NCBI GenBank assembly: GCA_964017185.1
Contig: OZ024883.1
Coordinates: 44,756,395 to 44,820,394 of the forward strand
Length of the DNA stretch: 64,000 bases
Direction: 5' to 3'
Source of the DNA: Rugalucina vietnamica
Taxonomy: Eukaryota > Mollusca > Bivalvia > Lucinida > Lucinidae
The notes under the pieces were generated by a model. The model was not told where the DNA came from, searched no databases, and saw only the letters and a program-made list of their open reading frames with translations. Shown here one piece after another: positions 31,901 through 43,300 of the stretch. The position numbers and the translations under genes were made by a program. The stretch's first letter is position 1, and every line of letters begins with the position of its first letter.

Positions 31901-34363
31901 AAGAGAAGAAAATTGTAATTAGTGGGGTTTGATAGCTGTCTTAGTCAAACCTTGAGATTTGTTTGTATGTGAAACTGATCCCATGTCTAACCTGTATGTA
32001 TGTATTGGTTGTTTCAGCTGTGCAGTTAGTAGCTGTACCTATCAGTTCACCAATCAAGATGTCCCCAGCCAGAGATCAACAACACTTGATGGCAAGATCA
32101 ATACAACAGGTATAGTTCACTGTAGTATGCTGTCATCATAATCACTTTATTATCTCACCGCCGTGTCTGGTGTTGTGAGATAAACCATGTTCTGCTTTCG
32201 GGTTTGCCAGATGGATTTTCTTGGGGGTTCTCTCATTTTCGCCCCACCTACTGATTGGCTGGTCTCATATGAACTGAAATAATCTTGATAGAGAAGACTG
32301 AACAAAAAAAAAAGAAAGAGTCACTTTAGAAATGTACAGTAGATCTCTGTGGCCTACTTTGCAAAGACTTGGTATACATGCATCGAGCATTGCAGTGTTT
32401 TCTATACAGATTGTGATTGTAATGGTTGCTATAGTAACACTCTGGCTATTCCCCTCCTGGTCACACAATACCAGGCTGGATTATGCAACATTAATAAGAC
32501 TTTGGCAGTTTGTTCTTCTGTTTTTACTCTCAGTATGATAAGAAATAGTGCTCAAACATGCATCTATGGTTGATAGACACTGTCTGTTTTCTGTACAGAT
32601 TGTCACATTAAGATACTATAATAACACACTGGCTATTCCCCAACTGGTTACAACATATCAGGCTGGATTATTCCACAGTGAACAATGAGGATAAAACAGA
32701 TTTAGATCTATCATTTTGCTTTCTTGTACAATTAAGCCAAACATAAGTTGTGAATGTGCTTCAAATGGTTTGATCGGGAAGCATGACATGCCAAAAACTA
32801 GTTCTACCCTTTTGGTTCTTGGAGCACAACATTGTCTGGGGTCAACACCAGCCACCATCATAAAAGATTGTTGAGAATGTTTTTGACACACAGCACACTG
32901 TTTTTGACACACAGGACACAACAAACAAGGGATTTAATAGAACATGCATCACTGATGTATATACACTGTCTGTTTGGTATACAGTTTGTGTCACATTAAG
33001 ATGCTATAATAACACACTGGCTATTCCCCAACTGGTTACAACATATCAGGCTGGATTATTCCACAGTGAACATTGTGGTACTAAAGCTTTAATCAGTTTG
33101 GTTTTTAGTCAAATAATTCAAGATAATTTTGTTGCTTTACTTAGACTTTCAACTCTGAAAGAACAATTTTCTTGTTGCATGGCTCATAAATAATGTCCCC
33201 ATTGTACATATAATGTGTTTATTTTGTGTACAGAATGTGTTGACGACTCAGCAGCAGCGTATGTCAGTCTCACCACAAGTGGTCCACGCCATAGCCAGCC
33301 CCAGTACCCCGGTGTACGGGGACTATGGGAGGAAGAGATATCCTGCGGAGATCATCATAGAAACTGAATATGGAGATGTGTATGTACTCTCAATAACTAC
33401 TGCAATTGTGATGGTTGTAGATAGATAATTTTTTAGATCCTTTGTATTTTACCCCTGCAAATTACATGTACTGTTAAATGACCAGGAACAGACACAAGAA
33501 GAACCCAAATCCTGGCCAAAAATAAGAAAAAAGAAAATATTGTGGAAAAGAAACAAGCAAAGACAGTTTTTGAACCAAATACCCTTAGAATAATGTGGAG
33601 AGTTTGAAAGAAATTTGTAGTAAGACTTTGCTAGAGATAGGATGGAAACTAAATTCCAATGGTATTGCCACATTTTAGCATCAAAATATAACAGTGTATA
33701 CATGTATTTGTAATATTCATGAAATTTTAACAAATCGTTAACTAATAATGTGGTTAATTTTGAACAACTGGGTACAGTTGTTAAAGGGGATATACAAAAG
33801 TTATTTTAGAACAGTTTTATTCTTTGTCTGCTGAAAACATTTGTTTTAGGGACTTGTTTATCGAAAACTAAACCCAAATATACCCATCGGCTCAAAAGAT
33901 ATGGGACTGTATTTGAATGTCAACATTATATTCATGTGAGAGTAGTCTCCCTTGGAGAAAAAAATAAAAAACAAAATAATTCACTTAAATGATAATGAAA
34001 AGTTTTGAAACTTACACATTAAGTTGTATAAATGGTATATAATTATTTTTAAATGATAAGTTGTTTGTTTTAATTGTTTGTTTGCATGATATTCAAAATT
34101 TCCTATGTGCTTCTATGATGTCATAGTGGCACTAATGAATATTCATGAGATAAAATATCAAATTGAAATTTAAGCTATCTCCGGAACCTGTCATGATAAT
34201 TTGGTCAGGTTTTCGGCAATCAGTTCCTTTTATCAATGTCAACTAAGTTTTACAAAATCAAAACCTTTGGATATGACCTTTAAGGCTTAAAATCAGACTG
34301 AAGCATGAAGTAATTCTTAATCAAAGCACTGCTTCAGTGTCAAGTTACTGATGCATTTATTTT

Positions 34364-34397
<34 letters not shown>

Positions 34398-37300
34398 CAG
34401 AAAAAGAACCAAAAAAGGGGACAAAGGTGGGAAGGGGTTGCGGCATTTTTCCATGAAAGTGTGTGAGAAAGTGCAGCGTAAAGGTGTGACAACGTATAAC
34501 GAGGTTGCTGACGAGCTTGTTAATGAGTTCAGTGATCCCCGCAACATGAACTCGCCATCTGAAGCTGTAAGTTGAGGGGTCAGGAAAATCTTAACACCTA
34601 TGAAAAGTTGTTGGGTTCATGTTTCTTTACCGGTGCCCGTTTGTTCCCCTAACCCCAACTTTTTAAGCTGTTTATACCCCCGGCATTTATGCCGACGGGT
34701 ATATAGCTTTTGCTTTTCCGTTCGTCCGTTCGTATGTTAGTTAGTTAGTTCGTTTCTTCGTTCGTAATTCCGGAACGTTCGTGGAATTTACGTCAAAGTT
34801 TTGGTTAAAGTTTCTCTGGAGGTGTATATCTCATGAACCACTGGTCAGAATCCATTCATATTTGGACCATACATACCCTATAGGGTTTGCTTTGTTTCCA
34901 TGAGTTCGGACCCCAGGGCCCATGCCCGGGGGTAGGGCTGGAGGTCAAAATCTAGGTCACCTTTAAAATATGCTATTTACAATTTTAATGTTTCTTCTCT
35001 AAGTCCATATCTTAACAAACAATCATAGGTATGTATTCTTATTTAGTTCCTAGATACCCTATAGGGTTTGCTTTCATATTCCATTCTCGATGCCATCTCC
35101 AGGGGTGGGGCTAGAGGTCAAAATCTAGGACTTATTTATAATATGATAAATACCATGATAAATTTTCTGTAAGTCTATTTTCTTGACATCCACAAAGTCT
35201 TGTCAGGAAGCATTCATACTTCAACCATAGATACCATGTAAGGTTCAGACACTAGGGTCCATGTGCGGGGGGTGGGAGGGGGGGTAGGGGCTAGAGGTCA
35301 AAATCTAGAACTTCTTTAAAAATAGTATATTTTCTGTACTTTTCTTTGCCACCATGTTTAGAAATGATTTTTACATGCACCAAAGGGACTCTATAAGGTT
35401 TGCCTTGTTCCTAATGACATTAGACTCTAGGGTCCGTGCCCAGGGTGGGGCTAGAGGTCAAGATCTAGGACATCATTTGTTTTTTTTTTTTTTTCTTTTA
35501 GTATTATAATTAAGGTCAAAATCTAGAACTTCTTTAAAAATTGTATATTTTCTGTACTTTTCTTTACCACCATGTTTAGAAATGATTTTTTACATGCACC
35601 AAAGGGACTCTATAAGGTTTGCCTTGTTCCTAATGTCATTAGACTCTAGGGTCCGTGCCCAGGGTGGGGCTAGAGGTCAAGATTTAGGACATCATTTTTT
35701 TTTTCTTTTTTTTTTTTTTTTAAATATTATGAATGACATTCTACTTTACATCTAGGACCGAGGACCTGACCCTCAATGTCCGCGATCAAGTCCTAGATTG
35801 AGTATACAAGTCAGCTCTGTATACTGTTCTAAAATAGATCTTCCATTCTACTACACTCCCCCTCCACCCCACCCCCCTTCCTATGGTTTTAGACAGTGCT
35901 TTTTGCAAATACAAATTTATAAGATGTACTTGTTGAGGGCGCTCTCTTTCATCAGGAATTGAGGTTCAGTGAGCATGTCTGGATTGGAGGGCAGTGGGCA
36001 TAAGGGTGGGGGCTTTGGAGGGAGCTACCAGCCGGGGGTATACGTGCCTCTGAAGGCACTTTTTCTAGTTTACAAGTAGAGATATTCTTCACCCATTTTG
36101 TAAAAATGTCATTGACTTGTATTTAAACATTTCATGTAACCTAGAACGCACATTTTTCTGATGTCACAGTGTTGTGTCCTTGAGCAAGACACATTAACTC
36201 CCTACAGTACTGGTTAAACCCAGGAAGCATTGGCTCCGTCCCGACATGACTGAAAAATTGTTGACTGGAACATTAAACCTCAATACAAACAAACAAAAAC
36301 ATTTTTCTGAACACCTTAAAATACTGGACAACTAAATATTGTGTTTAATTTGCTGATTCCTTTAGAATTTGATGCTGATCACATTTTGTGTTACACAGGC
36401 CGACACAGTTGTGTAATGCATCAGTCATTTTTAACCATGGACTTTTTTCGCCGGGATGGGATGGGGAAACTAGCCTAGGTTTCAAATTGTCCATAGTCCC
36501 TGCAGTTTGGGAGGAAAGTACAAGGGGTTTGTATTTTATGTGCATTATAGGGTAAACACAGCACACTGCAGGGAAGAGGGTTGTGGTTATACCCCCGCCA
36601 AAACGAAGTTTTAATTATACCCGCCGCCAAAACGAAGTTTTAAGAGGGGTATACTGTTTTCACATTGTCCGTCCGTCCGTGCGTCCGTAACGTTTTGTTT
36701 CTTTAATATCTTGAAGACCCATTGATGGAATTTAATGAAACTTTGCAGGCATCTGCACATCTATGGGGCAAATATGTACATGCAAAAATTAAGGGCCAGG
36801 GGCCAGTCCCTTTTGAGTTACTTCCCTTTATAGTTCTTGATGGCTTTTGTATACAGTGAAGATAGTGCATTTACGGGCCGATCAACTCCTACCACAGTTT
36901 TTGTTGGAACTTTTTGATATTATGCCTAAATGATGTAGACCCTTTGGACATTTGCATGAAGAAATGTTATTGCGAAAAAATAATTTTTGACAAAATGACA
37001 GCTATGAGAACTTAGGCAATTTTTCTTAGTTTTTTTTACAGGTAAGGGCTTTCACGGGCTGATCAACTCCTACCACAGTTTTTGATGGAACAATTTGATA
37101 TCATGCCTACATGATATTCACCCATTGGACATTTGCATGAAGAAATGTTATTGCGAAAAAATAATTTTTGACAAAATGACAGCTATGAGAACTTAGGCAA
37201 TTTTTCTTAGTTTTTTTTTTACAGGTAAGGGCTTTCACGGGCCGATCAACTTCTACCACAGTTTTTGATGGAACAATTTGATGTCATGCCTACATGATGT

Positions 37301-40300
37301 ACACCCCTTGGACATTTGCATGAAGAAATTTTATTGTGAAAAAATAAATTTTGACAAAATTACAGCTATGAGAACTTAGACAGTTTTTCTTAGTTTTTTT
37401 TTTACAGGTAAGGGCTTTCACGGGCTGATCAACTACTACCACACTTTGTGATGGAACAATTTGATATTGTGCCTAAATAATATACACTCACTGGACATTT
37501 GCACAAAGACATTTTATTGCGAAATAATAAATTTTGACAAAATGACAGCTATGAGAACTTAGACAAGGTTTTCGGAAGATTTCATATGTTTCCCGCCCAA
37601 AGTTTGAGTGTTTTTGGCAGCTTCTGTGTGATTTGTGTAGAAATTATATTGCATTCTCCCTAAAATTCAACATTTGAACAATGCAACAACATGGTGGAAG
37701 CCTCTTGATGTTACACACATGCAGCATAAATCTGTGTCAAAGGGGGAGGGGGTCAGATTTTTTTCAAAAAAATATTTTGTCAGAAAACTTATTTTTGCAA
37801 TAGATTATCAAGGAAATGCTACAATATGCTTATTGTAACCCAAAATTTTGGATAGAAACTATTTATCCACGAATAACAGGTACAACATCTTTATTAGATT
37901 TATAACTGTAAACAGCACTGTTCATCACTTATGCAAAAACCTGTACCTTAAATATACTATGCAAAATAAATTAAGCAACTTTTACTTTGAACAGTGACTT
38001 CATATGTTTTGAAGACATTAGGGAAGTTCTTCTGACAATGGCTTGCATGTATCAAATTAGGGTAGAACCAGTCTTTGTGTAATGCTGGTGACATTTGATT
38101 TTAAGCCCAGTGAGCCATATCTCAAGTAAAACATAAACCATCAAATATTGATATACATATTTTGCACAGTATATCTATATGCATTATAAGTGTACACCTT
38201 GTGTATACCTATTAAAATAGGACAGTCAGTCTGTTCATTCAGGTAGAACATACATATATAGTACATTTCCATAGCATTGGTGAATTACAAATAATGGACC
38301 TGAGCCCATTTATCGGTTTTTGGGCTTTTTGACAGCCTTCCCCCCCTTGCCCAAACATGGCATTTGGATATAATATGTCATTTACAAAATTACAGTTGTG
38401 TTCAAAATATTTTGGTTGGGCAAGGGGGGGAACATGGTCTTATAAAAGGTTTCCTATTTTCTATATGATGCTATATCAAATTCAAAGATTTTGTCCAATT
38501 TTTAAAGAAGTCACTGTTTGAGTTACACGAAACATTACATGCCTAGATACAATAGAAACTAATTTTTTGACTGCAATAAACGTCATTTCAGTGCATGGAA
38601 CGTGAGATTTTGAAAATTCCTTGGGCATTTCACAAAAGAAATCTTCCGAAAACCTTTTTCTTAATTGTTTTTGATGGAACAATTTGATATCATACCTACA
38701 TGATGTACTCCCATTGGACATTTGCATGAAGAAATTATATTGCTTAAATAATTTTTATGGTAAACAATTACCCTGCGGGGGGTATTTAATAAGCATTGCT
38801 TATTGACTCTTTTTTCATTTTACCAAATTACTGTTCCTGCAGTGTTGGGGTTTGCTGGACTTTCCCACGGGACTAGGGGATGTGGTTAGAAATGACTGAT
38901 GCATAATGTTACATAGTATGTGTTGACTTTCGTAGTTTATAATGTGTATTTACAGGCTTATGACCAGAAGAATATTCGACGTCGTGTATATGATGCTTTG
39001 AATGTACTGATGGCTATGAACATTATCTCAAAAGAAAAGAAAGAAATTCGGTGGATCGGTCTACCAACAAATTCTGCTCAGGAGTGCCAAAATTTAGAGG
39101 TGAATATACTCACAGATCTTTCTTAGTGGCATAACACATGATAATAGAGAACAGCAATATTTCATTGCCTGTAATAGTAGGAACTGAATTTTTTGACATT
39201 AACTAAAATGCTAAAAATTCTTTAATCTCATTATTTGCTCAATACTAAAAACAGTGATAACCAATGTGCATAATGTGCATCAGAAAGCATTTCATGCTCT
39301 CTGAATGCCAGTCTAATAAAATTTGATAATTCTTGAATACTGAAACTTTGGTAATTTAGGTGGAACTTTTTCTTTGGGAATTCTTTATCATTTAGTGAGT
39401 TCATGGAGTAGTTGTGCGGTCTATAAAGCTGACTTAGTCTGTACAGTACAGTCTTTTTGAGTGAGAACTTTGAATAAAGTTGCAAGGCAAAATTAATTGA
39501 AACAAAGTTGGTGCAAATATTTCTGTACTTACATTATTCAGATTGAAAAGCAGAAAAAATTGGAGAGAATCAAACATAAAACCCAGCAGCTTCAGGAGTT
39601 GATATTACAGGTTGGTAGTAGTATTACATAACATTCTAGACTTCAGGCAGTTTGATTCTAGTTTTTTGACTGGAAATGTACATAAATCTTTGTTAGCTCA
39701 CCTGAGCCGAAGGCTCATAGGTGAGCTTATAGTATACCCATGCTCCGTCGTCCGTCCGTCGTCCGTCCGTCCGTCGTCCGTCGTCCACAATTTCAAAGAT
39801 CTTCTTCTCTGAAACTGCTGGGCCGATTGTTCTCATATTACACATACACCATCTACAGGTAGGGGGAAAGAATAATTGTGTTTTTTGTTCTGATCGGATA
39901 AGGACTGTGGTTGCTATGGCAACTTATGCTTCCCATAGACTTATAATGGAAAAAAGTGAAAATTGCCAGTTTTTGCTGTCTTGTTGCAGATATTTGAATT
40001 TTGTTTTTGCAGAAATGTTTATTGAGTAGTCCTCTACGCTTCTTGTGACTTTTGTCCTAATCCTTCATTTTGATTGGTTGCAGGGGCCCCATATAGGGCA
40101 AAATTTCGAAAAACATTCAAAAATCTTCTTCTCAGAAACTGTCAAGGGGATTAAGCCTGTACTTTGTATACATGTTCCTGACAGTGGCCTCTACATAATT
40201 TGTGTTTTTTATTCCAGGCGGATAAGAACTCTGGTTGCTATGGCAACTTAAAGTTTCCATAGACTTATAATGGGAAAAGTGGAAATCGGCTATTTTTCCG

Positions 40301-43300
40301 CTAAAACTGCAGACATTTGAATTTTGTTTTTGCAGAAATGTTTATTGAGTAGTGGTTGACGTTTCTTGTGAGTTTTGTCCTAATCCTTTCTTTTGATTGG
40401 TTGCTGGGGCCCCATAAAGGGCAAAATTTTGAAAAAAAACATTCAAAAATCTTCTCCTCAGAAACTGTCAAGTGGATGAATCCTGTACTTTGTATACATG
40501 TTCCTGACAGTAGCCTCTACATAATTTGTGTTTTTTATTCCAGTCAGATAAGAACTCTGGTTGCTATGGTAACTTTAAGTTTCCATAGACTTATAATGGG
40601 AAAAGTGGAAATTAGCTAATTTTTGAAAACTATTGCAGTCTGAGATCTGAAAAGTGGTAGATGCAAACAACTAATGGATTAATCTAGTTGTTGAAGGAAG
40701 GAAAACAAGAACAAACGGCTAACAGCGGTGCGGATAACTTTGTTTTTTCTTTTGTCTACGCGTTTCGGTCAACTATGACCTTCTTCAGGACAAAGAAAAC
40801 ATTGAATATATCTACTGAAGTACAAAAAAGCGGTACATTAACGTCACGTGATTAGTTCTAATAATAGACGTCAAATCGTAACTAAGCAACGATTGAAAGT
40901 GAAAGTAGATGTCATTACACTGAAAAAATGAAAGTCATGAATTGCTGAGTATCAGAATGGAGAACAGAATGTCTGGATTAAAAGTCTATCTTTGTCTTGT
41001 GAGGTAGGTTCAGGTCTCTAACCGGGAGAATCACTCCACTCGATCTACAAGACCACGGCTTGGACCAGTACATAAGGTCATCATCGGCGTATCTGACGAT
41101 CGCTTGGGTTTGATTACAGTCTACCGGATTGTTGTTGTCTTCTAATATTCCGTTTTTAAACCTCGTGTCGATCTTTTGTTTGATAATTGGTGGTGGGTAA
41201 GTTTCGGCCCGTATTTGTTTCTTTCTAGTACGGTTACTCGAACCGTCTGACGGTAGTTTCTCGGAGGTTGGTGCTGAATAGAAAGATAACACATCGTAGA
41301 TCGCCTTTTTGACTTGTTGAATACACATGTTGACTCCACTGCCGGTGTACTTTTCAAAAGTAGCGGTATGGCTGTGTTGGAGGATCCTCATATGGATACT
41401 AGACGGAACGACCGAGGCTTTAATGTCCGCCCACACTCCAGTATGGTGAACAGTTTGGGTCCCGCTGCTAGACGGATCCGTAAGGATTCACGTTCTGTCG
41501 AGATAAATCTAGTTGTTGAAGGAAGGAAAACAAGAACAAACGGCTAACAGCGGTTTAGTTGAAGGTATATGATTAATTTAGGTCAAGGTCATCTCTTGAC
41601 CTTGGCCGGTCTGTCGTCCATTCACACTTTTCAAAGATTTTTTTCTCTGAAACCACTTGGCCAATCAAAGCCAAATTTTATATGAAGCATCTATAGGAAG
41701 TGGGAACCAGTGTATATATAAATAATCCAGGTCACATGACCAAGATGGTCGCCATGCCATTATATATGGTAAAAACCCTTAAAATATCTTCTACTCCAGA
41801 ACCGGTGAACCGATTTCAAAAAAACTTTGCATGAAGTATGAATGACTCAAGTACTACAATGTACATATAAATCATGACCCTGTGGTGACCTTGACCTATT
41901 TTATGGCAAGGTCAACATAGGTCGTCAATGCATTTGAATGGGGAAAACTTTTAAAATGTCATTTAAAGTGAAAGTCTTGCAGGAAAAGGGCAGTAGGACA
42001 GAAAATTAATGATTCTGAAAAAAAAGTGGACCCCAGGGGCTCATCTGCTTTTAAAATATTATTTGAAGGTGAAAACCAGCAGGAAATTGGCAAATGGACA
42101 GAATATTGATTATTCTGAAAAAAGAAAATGGCCAAAGGGCTTCATCTGCCCCTGCACTGTGGTTAAATACCATAATATTCAAATATGTTTATTGGTATAT
42201 GAAGCAGATCTCAGGTGAGCATTTACAGGACCATTGGTCCTCTGGTGTTAAGGGTGTCACGAGGACTTGTGAATGACATTCATGAAACACACAAAGGATG
42301 AAATACACAAGGGGTGAAATACACAAGGGGTGAAATACACAAAGGATGAAATACACAAGGGGTGAAATATACAAGGATGAGGGATGAAATACACAAGGGT
42401 TGAGGGATAAAATACACAAGTGGTGAAATACACAAGGGGTGAAATACACAAGGGGTGAAATACACAAAGGATGAAATACACAAGGGGTGAAATATACAAG
42501 GATGAGGGATGAAATACGCAAGGGTTGAGGGATAAAATACACAAGGGGTGAAATACACAAGGGGTGAAATACACAAGGGGTGAAATATACAAGGATGAGG
42601 GATGAAATACACAAGGGTTGAGGGATAAAATACACAAGGGGTGAAATACACAAGGGGTGAAATACACAAGGGGTGAGGGATAAAATACACAAGGGGTGAA
42701 ATACACAAGGGGTGAGGGATAAAATATACAAGGGGTGAAATACATAATGGGTGAAATACACAAAGGATTGAAATACACGGGTGAAATACACAAGATATAC
42801 ATGGGATGAAATACACAAGGATGAAACACACAAGGTGTGAAATACACAAGGGATGAAATATACGAGGTGAAATACACAATATACACAAGGGGTGAAATAC
42901 ACAAGGGATGAAATACACAAGGGATGAAATACATTAGGGATGAAATACACAAGGGGTGAACCATGTGGAAGCAAATAAGCATGTTGCTTTCAATACAAAT
43001 TTATTTAGAGCAGACCACAAAGGTGACCATTCTGAATAGTTTTTGTTGTGTGAAATATGAATGGTCTCATAGATGGCTAGGAGCTTGGATTCTGTAGTAA
43101 TTAATCACAGGCTTTTACCGGCTGACAGCATTCTCACTATTGTCTGTAACTCAGATTTAGCCTTCTGAGATTTTACTGACTGGATCCTATATTTTGAAAT
43201 GTCAACTCTGTTGTAAAAGTTGCAAAACAGATACAAAATTGATTGACTCGTTTATTTAATTTTGATAGAATTCTTACACCAGCTTTTCATTATTAATGGT

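Larger units (their letters stand above)
36417..38903. mobile_element. H-family MITE, copy 1, split by a nested insertion
   Basis: Left end TGCATCAGTCATTTTTAACC and right end GGTTAGAAATGACTGATGCA are inverted copies. The left piece (to about 36590) and right piece (from about 38795) together resemble the uninterrupted copy at 49750. The space between is filled by a family C element. Confidence 0.7.

Noticed and set aside
42290-42965. CRISPR-like repeat array
   Set aside because: The 17 bp units are contiguous without unique spacers and the window is clearly animal.
42189-42982. Long Pro/Phe/Cys-rich minus-strand frames of up to 261 codons
   Set aside because: They arise from the 17 bp minisatellite, which is open in all three minus frames; there is no protein-like signal.
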